64,000 nucleotides of DNA from the NCBI RefSeq assembly GCF_027497495.1, contig NZ_CP114205.1, positions 1,488,001 to 1,552,000 of the forward strand, in the 5' to 3' direction. Below the pieces are notes generated by a model. The model worked only from the letters and a program-made list of their open reading frames with translations. It did not search any database and had not been told where the DNA came from. Shown here piece after piece: positions 35,817-43,732 of this stretch. Both the position numbers and the translations under genes were made by a program. Numbering within the stretch: the first letter of the stretch is position 1; the number at the start of each line of letters is the position of its first letter. Source of the stretch: Streptomyces tubercidicus. GTDB taxonomy: Bacteria; Actinomycetota; Actinomycetes; Streptomycetales; Streptomycetaceae.

Positions 35817-36032
35817 TCAGACGGTACCGAACCCACCTGCCTTGACACCCGCCACGAACGAGGAGAACGCATCGACCGCGACGTCCAGCACCGGGCCACT
35901 CGGCTTCTTGGAATCACGGACGGGAACCACGCCGCGCGTGCCGACAATGTTGGCGGCAACTTCTATGCAAGAACCGCCGTTGCCGCTGTAGGAGGACTTG
36001 AACCAGACTGGGGAGCGAGGGTCGGTCGTCAC
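35817..36032 (-). CDS. DUF397 protein (copy 1)
   Basis: A 71-residue DUF397 protein: WFKSSYSGNGGSCIEVA, then VPVRDSKKPSGPVLDVAVDAF and FVAGVKAG. These small proteins are almost always paired with an XRE regulator of the Scr1/WhiJ type and modulate it. The GTG start overlaps the stop of a decayed XRE gene by 4 bases, so this copy has lost its partner. It is about 80% identical to the copy at 36618-36830. Confidence 0.85.
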   Translation of the reverse strand: MTTDPRSPVWFKSSYSGNGGSCIEVAANIVGTRGVVPVRDSKKPSGPVLDVAVDAFSSFVAGVKAGGFGTV

Positions 36033-36247
36033 AGGGTGCCCTTTCGTAGCTGTTCGGTCATGGCCACCTGAATCCGCTGGGATAGCGCTTCGGCCTGTAG
36101 TTGATGGCAGGCCCTCACCAGCGGCAGCACAGATGTGATCTCCCTGTCCAAGTGCCCATGGGTTTCGGACTCGACATAGGAAACCACGGGGCGGTCAGGC
36201 AGGGTAAGCAGATTCACCAGCCGGTTGAAGGGGCGACGCTCGCCGAT
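36029..36247 (-). pseudogene. Truncated XRE (DUF5753) regulator, C-terminal remnant
   Basis: Residues IGERRPFNRLVNLLTLPDRP, then VVSYVESETHGHLDRE and CHQLQAEALSQ match the end of the intact regulator at 36827-37666 (IGERRPFDLPMNLLTLSDLS, YHQLQAEALHQ). Homology stops at about 36247. Upstream, the open frame has unrelated residues and no helix-turn-helix. It is the broken half of a second XRE/DUF397 pair. Confidence 0.8.
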
Positions 36248-36485
36248 GGCCCCGTCGGCGCGAGCCCGGAGCGCCGGTCTGCCGCCCCGCCCTTGTGCCG
36301 GTGTGCTGACGCCGGCCCCCGACAGTGTGGACACCCTTCTTCACCTCGCCGGTCTCGTCCAAGACCAGTACCGCGAGCACGAGCCCCGAATCGGTATGGA
36401 GGGTCGACCAGTTGTCGTCAAGCAATCACCGCGGATCCCGCTGGTCCACCACGCCGCCGAGAAGCGACGCTGGAGTACTGGCGCA

Positions 36486-36535
36486 CGAAGGTCCCGCCAC
36501 GCCCCGACGAATCGGCAGCGCTGGCGGGACCTTCG
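36486..36535. terminator. Terminator-like inverted repeat
   Basis: Perfect 14-base arms CGAAGGTCCCGCCA (36486-36499) and TGGCGGGACCTTCG (36522-36535) with a 22-base loop, downstream of DUF397 copy 2 on the minus strand. The stretch 36248-36485 contains decayed coding sequence without an identifiable family. Confidence 0.55.
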
Positions 36536-36619
36536 CCGCTGCGGCAGGCCCACAGCGAGGAACTCCCCATGCCTCGTGCACAGGGGTATCCCGGAAGCAG
36601 TAGGCGTCAGCCCAGATTC
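36536..36619. repeat. ~85-base direct repeat, copy B
   Basis: This aligns with copy A (32612-32697) at roughly 80% by eye. It sits directly behind the DUF397 copy 2 stop codon, so the ancestral unit is probably the 3' flank of an XRE/DUF397 pair. Confidence 0.65.
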
Positions 36620-36830
36620 AGACGGTGCCGAACTCGCCCGCCTTGACGCCCGCCACGAACGAGGAGAACGCATCGGCCGCGAAGTCCAGCACCGGGCCGC
36701 TCGGGTTCTTGGAGTCACGGACGGGGACCATGCCGCGTGCGGTAATGAGGTTGGCGGCGACCTCGATGCAGTTACCGCCGTTGTTGCTGTATGAAGACTT
36801 GAACCAGCGGGGGGACTCGGTCGTGGTCAC
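36618..36830 (-). CDS. DUF397 protein (copy 2)
   Basis: A 70-residue DUF397 protein: WFKSSYSNNGGNCIEVA, VPVRDSKNPSGPVLDFAADA, FVAGVKAGEFG. The GTG start overlaps the XRE stop by 4 bases (GTGA), so it is coupled to the intact regulator. Members of this pair control development or antibiotic production in Streptomyces, and the DUF397 partner antagonises or stabilises the XRE protein. Confidence 0.87.
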   Translation of the reverse strand: MTTTESPRWFKSSYSNNGGNCIEVAANLITARGMVPVRDSKNPSGPVLDFAADAFSSFVAGVKAGEFGTV

Positions 36831-37666
36831 GGGGTGCCCTTTCGTACCTCATTGATCATGGCGACCGATGCCGCCTGGTGCAGCGCTTCGGCCTGCAACT
36901 GATGGTAGGCCGTCAACAGGGGGAGTACAGCGGTCGTCTCGCGTTCTAGGTGGCCCCGCATCTGGGATTCCGCGTACGCGACCACGGACAGGTCTGACAG
37001 CGTGAGCAGGTTCATCGGTAGGTCAAACGGTCGACGCTCACCTATGTCGTACGGGGCGATCTGGAGCACAGTGTTTGGCATCTCGGCGAACTCCACCAGC
37101 CGGTCAAGTTGAGCGCCCATGACCTTGTGTCCGCCCACCCGCCTACGGATGCAGCTCTCATCCATCACCACCAGCATCATTGGAGCGCGGGGCCCCGTCA
37201 GCGCCGCCTGTCGCTCCGCCAGGTAGGAGACGCGTTCATTCGCTTTTTCGGGGGTGATGGCACCCCGCCGCACGGCGCTGTCTGCCAGTACTTGCGCGTA
37301 CTCGGGTGTCTGTAACAGCCCAGGGACGATCCCGATTTCGTACAGCCGGATCTCTGCCGCTCGCCCCTCGTGCCCGACGTACTCAGAGAAGCCCTCCAGC
37401 AAGATGCCGTGCTTGATCTCGCGGAACTCACGCTCGAACGCCTTGTCTGTGCCCTCAATGCCGAACGCCCTGTCAGTGCTCTGCGAAAAGCGCAGAGTTG
37501 GCGGTTTGCAGCCCGTTTCGACCGCTGAAATGTGCCGCCCCGAGTAGCCCATGCGTTCGGCCAACTCGTCCTGAGTCCAGCCGCGCGCCTCCCGCGAGCT
37601 GCGCACGCGCGCACCGTAGGCCGCTTGGGGTGATGCGTCCGGGTTCAGCGCCTTCACGTTTACCAA
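36827..37666 (-). CDS. XRE regulator with DUF5753 domain (Scr1/WhiJ-like)
   Basis: A 279-residue regulator. The helix-turn-helix is ~18-70 (ARVRSSREARGWTQDELAER, then MGYSGRHISAVETG), and DUF5753 spans ~95-270 (VPGLLQTPEYAQVL, RQAALTGPRAPMMLVVMDES). The start is probably TTG 37666, because GGAGG ends 5 bases before it; GTG 37657 is possible. It is coupled to DUF397 copy 2 and divergent from a three-gene operon of small proteins, with a palindrome between that is a natural operator. Confidence 0.9.
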   Translation of the reverse strand: MVNVKALNPDASPQAAYGARVRSSREARGWTQDELAERMGYSGRHISAVETGCKPPTLRFSQSTDRAFGIEGTDKAFEREFREIKHGILLEGFSEYVGHEGRAAEIRLYEIGIVPGLLQTPEYAQVLADSAVRRGAITPEKANERVSYLAERQAALTGPRAPMMLVVMDESCIRRRVGGHKVMGAQLDRLVEFAEMPNTVLQIAPYDIGERRPFDLPMNLLTLSDLSVVAYAESQMRGHLERETTAVLPLLTAYHQLQAEALHQAASVAMINEVRKGTP

Positions 37667-37729
37667 TGTGCCCTCCGTTTCTGGAACGTTGAAGACAAGC
37701 CCGACAGTAGGCCACGCTGAACCGCCTTG

Positions 37730-37745
37730 GTAGTGGAACCACTAC
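37730..37745. promoter_or_regulatory. Palindromic operator candidate
   Basis: GTAGTGG-AA-CCACTAC has perfect 7-base arms and lies 15 bases before the GTG at 37760, in the divergent gap with the XRE gene. It probably binds the XRE protein. Confidence 0.55.
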
Positions 37746-37759
37746 AGAGAGGAGCGGCG

Positions 37760-37948
37760 GTGTCGGCGCAGAGCGTTTCCACAGACGGGCAGGAACCCGT
37801 TCGCGTCACCGGCGGGAGCGAGTGTGACGTATGTGGTGCCCTGGAACGGCAGGGAAAGGCAGCCGAGAAGGCTGGAGATCGCGCCAAGGCTCAGTCATGC
37901 CGATCAGAGATCAGCAACCACCCTCAGCTGCGAGCGGACCGGACATGA
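37760..37948 (+). CDS. Small CxxC protein of XRE/DUF397 loci
   Basis: A 62-residue protein containing VTGGSECDVCGALERQGKAA, then CRSEISNHP. Similar short proteins with ECDVCGALxRQ and a terminal E(I/M)RxHP occur at XRE/DUF397 loci in Streptomyces as I recall them. Their function is unknown; the Cys pair may bind metal. GTG 37760 has AGAGGAG 7 bases upstream. The last 4 bases overlap the next gene (ATGA). Confidence 0.65.
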   Translation: MSAQSVSTDGQEPVRVTGGSECDVCGALERQGKAAEKAGDRAKAQSCRSEISNHPQLRADRT

Positions 37949-38223
37949 ACGGACATGCGCATCCGGATTCCCCCTTCGCATCGCCGGAGCACATCAGCAT
38001 CGGCGCAGTCGTTTTCGACCGTGACGACGACATGGTCGGAATGGTCAGCAATATCGTCGGCACCGTGATCAGCCTTGAGCGGCCGACCGGTCGTCAATGG
38101 CATACGTTCTACAGACGGCTGCGGCCGGCCACGGAACGTGAGAATCGTCAACTTCGAGCTCTGGCGAAATTGCAGCGGGCTCGCACTCAGGGGATGAAAA
38201 ACCGTACAGACGGGAGCGGTTGA
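37945..38223 (+). CDS. Hypothetical protein
   Basis: A 92-residue protein. The core HISIGAVVFDRDDDMVGMVS, then GRQWHTFYRRLRPATEREN predicts a small beta-barrel followed by a basic helix, as in nucleic-acid-binding adaptor folds. The ATG 37945 is fixed by the ATGA overlap with the upstream gene. It is the second gene of the operon divergent from the XRE regulator. I do not recognise a named family. Confidence 0.65.
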   Translation: MNGHAHPDSPFASPEHISIGAVVFDRDDDMVGMVSNIVGTVISLERPTGRQWHTFYRRLRPATERENRQLRALAKLQRARTQGMKNRTDGSG

Positions 38224-38227
38224 GTCA

Positions 38228-38569
38228 ATGGATGAGGAAGTCACGGAAGGTTTCGTCGGTCCGTACGACCCTGTGAGCAGCGACTATTGGGGCGTGAAGG
38301 GGCGTCGGGAGGTGGAGGAGGCCGGCTCGCTGCTTGTGAATACCCTGCTCCGGATCAGGGTGGATATTCCCAATATCGAGATCCTTAACGACTGCGCCAA
38401 TTGCGGCCGCAAGGAACCTCGGATCAGCTTGGGCTATCTGTCCATCGATGAGACGAACGAGATGGCACGGAAGATCGAGAAGGTGCTGGACGAGCTTGAC
38501 TGTCTGCGCAAGGAGCGTGCTACCGGAAAAGCTCATCTGCCGCACGCTCATCCCCGCTCGGACGAATAG
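38228..38569 (+). CDS. Hypothetical protein with CxxC motif
   Basis: A 113-residue acidic protein with ILNDCANCGRKEPRISLGYL and a C-terminal helix (NEMARKIEKVLDELDCLRKE). It starts 4 bases after the preceding gene and ends the operon. The CANC pair could bind zinc together with the nearby Cys. Function unknown. Confidence 0.6.
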   Translation: MDEEVTEGFVGPYDPVSSDYWGVKGRREVEEAGSLLVNTLLRIRVDIPNIEILNDCANCGRKEPRISLGYLSIDETNEMARKIEKVLDELDCLRKERATGKAHLPHAHPRSDE

Positions 38570-38649
38570 CGGACCAGGTCGCGGCCACGCATCGCACAAA
38601 GGCAAAGGCAAAGGCAGAAAAGGGGAGCGGCAAGGGGCCCGGTGTCTCG

Positions 38650-39639
38650 TCAGAGCCAGCCCTGGCGGACGGCTTCGGCGCCGGCCTGGAAGCGGCCCTG
38701 GGCGTTGAGGCGCTTCAGGAGGTCGGCCATGAGGCGGCGGACGGTGCGGATGGAGACGCCGAGTTTGCGGGCTATGCCCTCGTCGGTGAGGCCGTCTTCC
38801 AGCATCTTCAGGAGTGCCAGGTCGCGTTCGCTGGGTCCTTCAGAGTCGAGGGCGGGGACGTCCCCGAGGGGGGTGGCGCGATCCCAGACGAGGTCGAAGA
38901 GTTGGTTGAGGGCCGCGACCACGCTGGAGAGATGGATGACGAACGCGCCATCCTGGCTGGCGTCCTGGTTCACCGGGACCACGGCGATGGAGCGGTCGCA
39001 CAGGATCAGGCGCATCGGCAGCGACGGGACCGTACGGGCCTGGCCTCCGCGAGCCGTGAACAACGTGGCGTATTCGACCGTGGCGTGGTCGTTGCGGACG
39101 CTGTCCAGGTAGACCGTCTGCATACGTACGCCACGCGCCAGGGTCTTCTCGTCCAGGGGGCCGGCCGCCGCCAGGGCTCCCGGGCTCAGCGCGCCGCCGG
39201 GCATGAAGGCGCGGACCTCGGAACCGGCGTTCTGGGCGAGTTCCTGAAGGCGGAGGCGGACGCTTTCCACGCCTTCGAGGCGTTCTAACCCCTGGGCGCC
39301 GGACTGGATACGCAGCGAGGTGTACTCGGCGGCCAGGGCGGCCACCGTCGCCCGGTCGCGGGAGAGCCGGGCGCGCTGCTCGTCGAGTTCGGCTTCCATC
39401 CGCTCAAGAACGGGCTTGAGTTCGACGTCGGGGTTGGCGGTGATGAAGCGTCCGGCGTCGCCGGAGAGGCGCAGCAGGGACAGTCGGGCGAGCCGGTCGA
39501 GCGCTGCGCAGACCTCCTGCTCCGGCAGGCCGAGGTGGTGCTGGATGTCGGCGATGCCCCAGTCGGGATGGAGGAGGAGGGTGCGGTAGATGTCCTGGTC
39601 CTGTGCGGCCAGCCCGACAGTCTCCAGCATTCCGGTCAT
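38650..39639 (-). CDS. TrmB-like/LuxR-type regulator
   Basis: A 329-residue two-domain regulator. The N-terminus is a TrmB-like winged helix (LLLHPDWGIADIQHHLGLPE). A central ligand/PLD-like domain follows (~90-240). The C-terminus is a LuxR helix-turn-helix (LLKMLEDGLTDEGIARKLGV, then SIRTVRRLMADLLKRL). The start ATG 39639 is preferred; 39630 is possible and the frame is open to 39696. Regulators of this build often sit beside peptide or natural-product genes in Streptomyces. A short protein gene and a possible peptide gene follow on the other strand. Confidence 0.85.
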   Translation of the reverse strand: MTGMLETVGLAAQDQDIYRTLLLHPDWGIADIQHHLGLPEQEVCAALDRLARLSLLRLSGDAGRFITANPDVELKPVLERMEAELDEQRARLSRDRATVAALAAEYTSLRIQSGAQGLERLEGVESVRLRLQELAQNAGSEVRAFMPGGALSPGALAAAGPLDEKTLARGVRMQTVYLDSVRNDHATVEYATLFTARGGQARTVPSLPMRLILCDRSIAVVPVNQDASQDGAFVIHLSSVVAALNQLFDLVWDRATPLGDVPALDSEGPSERDLALLKMLEDGLTDEGIARKLGVSIRTVRRLMADLLKRLNAQGRFQAGAEAVRQGWL

Positions 39640-39886
39640 CCCCCGTTTCCCGCGGCAGACGAGGGCCGCGGTTCGGCGCATCATACTGACAGGCATGTTC
39701 GGTCCAATAGAACATATTTATCATGACAGTTGCAGGTTTCTTGAGGCAGGTTGGCGAGATCCTGCGGCAGGTGATCGCCGTCTTCGGGCGGGTGACTCAC
39801 GGCGGGAGTGGCAGCTCCATGTCATGTCCGCAAGCGGCCCCGCTTCCGGCGGATCCATGGGGCCCGCAGACGCTTAGGTTCCTTCC

Positions 39887-40228
39887 ATGTACGCCATCAG
39901 GGTTGTCCTTCAACCGGATCGATGGGCCTCTCGAACTGCTCAACAGCTCTGTGCCGTGGCATCCGAGCGGATCCGGCAGGACGCACAGCCGGGGGTGGAA
40001 CACGTCAGCCTCGTCGCCAGCCGGCACCGGGTGCTGGCCATGACCTTCGTGATGGCCGCCGACCTGTGGGAGGCCGAGCAACTGGCCGCGTCCGCCTGGG
40101 CCGAGTGGCTCGACCGGAGCTGGCTCGACGGCTGGCGGCTCGCTTCCTGTGCGGCGGACCTGGCGCTCGGCGTGTGGGCGGTGCAGGCGTCGATCAAGCC
40201 GGACGGCGGGATGTCCGGGGTCGGCTGA
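39887..40228 (+). CDS. Hypothetical small protein
   Basis: A 113-residue protein starting MYAIRVVLQPDRWASRTAQQ. It has a CAVASERIRQ helix and two Trp-rich stretches (AASAWAEWLDRSWLDGWRLA). No membrane helix or signal is clear and no family is recognised. The ribosome-binding site is weak. The following gap (40229-40606) is 378 bases and shows no convincing gene. Confidence 0.5.
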   Translation: MYAIRVVLQPDRWASRTAQQLCAVASERIRQDAQPGVEHVSLVASRHRVLAMTFVMAADLWEAEQLAASAWAEWLDRSWLDGWRLASCAADLALGVWAVQASIKPDGGMSGVG

Positions 40229-40606
40229 GCCGGTCTCTCCTCCTACGGCTGTGCCCTCTTCTCTGCCGTGGAAGGCTAGCCGATGTTCTCGAATTCCCGA
40301 CGGCCCTTTTTCGCCATCCGTCGGCCGGGAAATGCGGCGCCGCCGGCTTCGCCGGTGGGTACGGTGGGCCGTTGTACGCCCGCCCTGCCACGGGCAGCCG
40401 ACCGGTGGGCTATGGCAGTTGTAGGTCATGTCCGCCAGTTGCCATCGAAGAACGGTGGCGCAAAGCCTCCACACGGGCCAGTATCTCGTCAGTCGACCGG
40501 AGAGCGCTCCTCCACAAGATCGCGCCTCCGGAAAGACGCAAGCATTTTCTGAGTTTCGGACTCCCCTCTGCGCCGCTTCGGCGTGCACGAAAAGTGTGAG
40601 GTTGAG

Positions 40607-40789
40607 ATGAGCCATTGCGTCACGAAGACCTTCCGGGCGATGTCCCTTTCCCTGCTTTCCCCGCCTTTCACGCTTCCTGTGTTGTCCGCGGCGCAGGTGC
40701 CCGATGGCGGTGTCGCATCGGCCTCTCGGGGTGGGTTACCGCAGGTCGCGACCGCCATGATGGCCACCAACAACTGGGCGTGGGACTGA
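40607..40789 (+). CDS. Possible 60-residue peptide gene
   Basis: This open frame encodes MSHCVTKTFRAMSLSLLSPP and ends MMATNNWAWD. It has a basic N-terminus, a hydrophobic stretch that could be a leader (SLSLLSPPFTLPVLSAAQ) and a short aromatic tail. GAGG sits 5-6 bases before the ATG. The shape suits a precursor of a signalling peptide or RiPP, but no modifying enzyme is adjacent. Coding status is uncertain. Confidence 0.35.
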   Translation: MSHCVTKTFRAMSLSLLSPPFTLPVLSAAQVPDGGVASASRGGLPQVATAMMATNNWAWD

Positions 40790-40893
40790 AGAGCGAGGCA
40801 TGATGTCGCATCAGATCAACTGGCCCATGGCCTGTCTGTCGGCCGGCACGATCGACTGGCCTGCCGTCCACCGTGCCGGACATCACCGACCCT

Positions 40894-40952
40894 GAATTCA
40901 GCGTCCCCGAATTCGACGCCCCGGAATCAGCGCCCAGGAATCAACGCCCCGG
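40894..40952. repeat. Four degenerate ~14-base tandem repeats
   Basis: Consecutive units of the form GAAT(T)C-AGCG-CCC occur four times just past the stop of the MFS gene. They may be slippage products. Confidence 0.5.
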
Positions 40953-40979
40953 ACGTTTTCCCTCGTCCGCCACCGACGG

Positions 40980-42254
40980 TCACGCCGCCTCCCCCGCAGC
41001 CCTCGTCCCGTACGACGGCTGCCGTACGGCGATCAGCAGCAGCACCAGACCCGCCGCGCACACCGCCAGCAGACACGGCCCCACGGCCCACCAGCCGCCC
41101 GCCGCGGTCACCGCGAGCCCCACCAGGGGCGGCGTGGCCAGCGCTCCGATGCTGCCGAACTGCGCGACCAGACCGTTGGCGGCGCCCAGGTCGGCGGCCG
41201 CACGTACCGCCAGCGGCACGGCCGCGAACACGGTGGCCACCACCAGCTCGTTGGCGAGGGCGACGACCAGCGCGCTGCCCACCGAGACCCCGAGCCCGCC
41301 CGTACCGGCGAAGGCGGCGAACGCTCCGGCGGGCATCAACAGCGTGGCCACGAACAGGAACTTCACGGGGATGCCCCGTACCAGCAGCCAGCTCGCCAGG
41401 AAGCCGCCGGCCACCCCGGCCAGCGACACCACACCGGTGAGGGTGCCGGCCGTCTCCATGGACAGGCCGAACTCCTCGTGCAGACAGGCGGGGTAGAGGG
41501 TGACGCAGGCGACGATCGACCCGCTGACCGTGGCGAAACCGGCGCCCAGCGCCATGGGCCGGGCGAGCCGGCGTACGGTCGCCGCCCGGTCCGCGCCCGG
41601 CGGCGTCTTCTCTTCCCTCTTCGGCGCCACCGCGGGCAGCCGGGTGGCCCCCACGGCGACCACCAGGGTTCCCACCGCGGCGACCGTCAGCCATCCCCGC
41701 CAGTCGAGCCACATCGAGAGCATCCCGCCCGCGAAGGAGCCGAGCGCCAGGCCCACCGGCATGAACGTGCCCCAGATCGCGAGCGCCCCGGTCAGCTGCT
41801 TGCCGTCGCCCAGCGAGAACAGCAGCACGGGTGCGACGATCACCACGACGACATAGCCCACGCCCTCCACCAGCCGGCCGCCCAGCATCGCGCCGAAGCT
41901 GTCGGTCCGGGCGCAGAACAGCCCGGCCGCGCCCATGACCGCGAGCCCGGCGACCAGCATGCGGTGCGGCGGCAGCGGGCGGACCAGATAGCTGACGAAC
42001 AGACCGAGCACGGCGGCGACGGAGGTCACCAGCGAGGTGAGGAGAGCGACTTGGGCCAGGGAAAGGGAAAGGTCCGCGCGCAGCGCCACGGAGATCGGGG
42101 TCATTTTCCCCATACTTGTGGCGGCGAAGACCCCGGCCAGATAAATTAGGCAGAACTTCCATCGGAACGCGCGCGCCGATCGCTCTTTCGTTAATTCTTC
42201 GGCGGTCGGCCGAATTTCCTTTTCCTGCCTGGTGACTTCGGTCTCCTCTGTCAT
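40980..42254 (-). CDS. MFS exporter of 7-deazapurine cluster
   Basis: A 424-residue protein with 12 predicted helices of the CynX/NarK-like MFS type. A charged N-terminal tail (MTEETEVTRQEKEIRPTAEE) precedes helix 1. ATG 42254 has GAGGAAGG 6-7 bases upstream. It is divergent from the PfkB kinase gene with only 39 bases between, inside the 7-deazapurine gene set. It is most likely the exporter of the nucleoside and a self-protection factor. Confidence 0.8.
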   Translation of the reverse strand: MTEETEVTRQEKEIRPTAEELTKERSARAFRWKFCLIYLAGVFAATSMGKMTPISVALRADLSLSLAQVALLTSLVTSVAAVLGLFVSYLVRPLPPHRMLVAGLAVMGAAGLFCARTDSFGAMLGGRLVEGVGYVVVVIVAPVLLFSLGDGKQLTGALAIWGTFMPVGLALGSFAGGMLSMWLDWRGWLTVAAVGTLVVAVGATRLPAVAPKREEKTPPGADRAATVRRLARPMALGAGFATVSGSIVACVTLYPACLHEEFGLSMETAGTLTGVVSLAGVAGGFLASWLLVRGIPVKFLFVATLLMPAGAFAAFAGTGGLGVSVGSALVVALANELVVATVFAAVPLAVRAAADLGAANGLVAQFGSIGALATPPLVGLAVTAAGGWWAVGPCLLAVCAAGLVLLLIAVRQPSYGTRAAGEAA

Positions 42255-42293
42255 CAAGCCTTCCTCGCTCTTCGATTTTCGGGGGATAATCCT

Positions 42294-43238
42294 GTGGGGT
42301 ACGACGTGCTCGTGCTGGGCTCGCTCGTGATGGACCGCAAATACTTCGCCGTCGGGAGTCTGGGCGGCGCCGCCCCGGTCTGGGGCGTACAGCGGCACCA
42401 CGGCGGCGTCGGCCGCAATATCGCCGTCAACACCGCCCGGCTCGGGGCCCGTACGGCCTTCGCCGGGCTGTCCGGGTACGGGCGGGATGCCGCCGACCTG
42501 GAGGCGGAGCTGACGGGCCTCGGCGTACGGCCGCTGCATCTGCTGCGCACCGAGGACGGGACGGGCCACTGGGACGTCCTGCTCGACGAAGGGGGCCGGC
42601 AGATCACCTCCCGTATCGCGCTGCCTGACCCGGCCGCCGGACGGGACCTGGCCGGGCCCGCCCTCGCCGGGACCGTCGCGGCGGCGAAGGCCGTGGCCGC
42701 CGAGGGCGGACTCGACGAGGAGCTGCTCACCTGGCTGTCGCGGGAGGCCGGGAAGCACGGGACACCGGTGGTCGGTCTGCCCACCCGGCAACGGGACTTC
42801 GGCCCGCGTGCCCATCTGCTGCCGCTGTACGACGTGCTGCTGCTCAACGCCCGCGAGGCCCAGGCCCTCACCGGGCAGCCGGGCACGCCCGCCGAGCAGG
42901 CGCGGCGGCTGCTCGGGCGCGGGCCCCGGGTGGTCGTGGTGACCGCGGGCGCGGACGGTGCCGCCGTGGCCTCCGCCGAGCAGCCCGAGCCGCTGACGCT
43001 GCCCGCCGAGGCCGGGCCCTGCGCCGACGACACCGGGGCCGGGGACGCGCTGGCGTCCGCGTTCCTCGTCCACCTCGTACGCGGTGCGAGCCCCAAGGCG
43101 GCCCTGGCCCTGGGGCTGCGCGCGGCGCGGCTGACGATCGCCTGCCGGCAGAACACCTGCCGCACCCTGGCGACGGATCCGGCACTCACGGCGCGCCGCA
43201 CCGGGCGGTGGACGCCACCCGGTGAGCGTGCATCGTGA
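42294..43238 (+). CDS. PfkB-family (nucleoside/sugar) kinase
   Basis: A 314-residue ribokinase-fold protein. It has [17 protein letters not shown] as the substrate loop, [10 protein letters not shown] in the middle and the anion-hole/catalytic motif [13 protein letters not shown]. The fold includes adenosine and ribokinases, so within this cluster it may phosphorylate a nucleoside or a ribose precursor. Start GTG 42294 has GGGGG upstream. Its 3' end overlaps the convergent NUDIX gene by ~50 bases. Confidence 0.85.
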   Translation: MGYDVLVLGSLVMDRKYFAVGSLGGAAPVWGVQRHHGGVGRNIAVNTARLGARTAFAGLSGYGRDAADLEAELTGLGVRPLHLLRTEDGTGHWDVLLDEGGRQITSRIALPDPAAGRDLAGPALAGTVAAAKAVAAEGGLDEELLTWLSREAGKHGTPVVGLPTRQRDFGPRAHLLPLYDVLLLNAREAQALTGQPGTPAEQARRLLGRGPRVVVVTAGADGAAVASAEQPEPLTLPAEAGPCADDTGAGDALASAFLVHLVRGASPKAALALGLRAARLTIACRQNTCRTLATDPALTARRTGRWTPPGERAS

Positions 43239-43692
43239 TGCCGTCGGCCGCCAGTGCCCGCGCGATGGTCTCCTCGTCGTAGGAGGCCAGTCCGGCGTCG
43301 GTGAGGATCTGCAGGTCCGTGGAGTGCATATCGATCTCCGAGATCCGGGCCTGCCGGATCGCTCCGACGTTGTCCCCGTCGAACCCGGGGCGCAGCGCGT
43401 ACTCGCCGTCGGCCAGGAAGGCGAACATCAGCAGGTGGTAGCCGCCCTGCTCCCAGGTGCCGGTGAACTCGTAGACGGAGAAAAGCGAGCAGGACGTGAC
43501 GGCGATGCCGGTCTCCTCGCGCGCCTCCCGCAGCGCGGCGGCCTCGGCCGGCTCGCCCGGCTCGATGCCGCCGCCGGGCAGCAGCCAGTTGTTCGCGTAC
43601 GGCCCCTTGAGCTGGCGGATGAAGGTGACGGTGTCGCCGGGTCCGGGGATCACCATCAGCGCCGCGGGCAGCGCTCGCGCGAATCGGTCCAT
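43186..43692 (-). CDS. NUDIX hydrolase
   Basis: A 168-residue NUDIX protein. The Nudix box is complete: [20 protein letters not shown] followed by TG. In the known tubercidin-type pathway a NUDIX hydrolase releases the nucleoside from its phosphorylated form, and that role fits here. It is the last gene of the queD-led minus-strand operon, 40 bases after the UbiD gene. Confidence 0.85.
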   Translation of the reverse strand: MDRFARALPAALMVIPGPGDTVTFIRQLKGPYANNWLLPGGGIEPGEPAEAAALREAREETGIAVTSCSLFSVYEFTGTWEQGGYHLLMFAFLADGEYALRPGFDGDNVGAIRQARISEIDMHSTDLQILTDAGLASYDEETIARALAADGITMHAHRVASTARCGAP

Positions 43693-43732
43693 CGTTGTGC
43701 AGTCCTCGCTCGGTGCGGTGTCGGTCGTCGGT

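Noticed and set aside
39797..40615. 272-codon frame on the minus strand opposite the small protein genes
   Set aside because: Rich in Arg, Gly and His with no motif; it covers two oppositely oriented genes and intergenic DNA.
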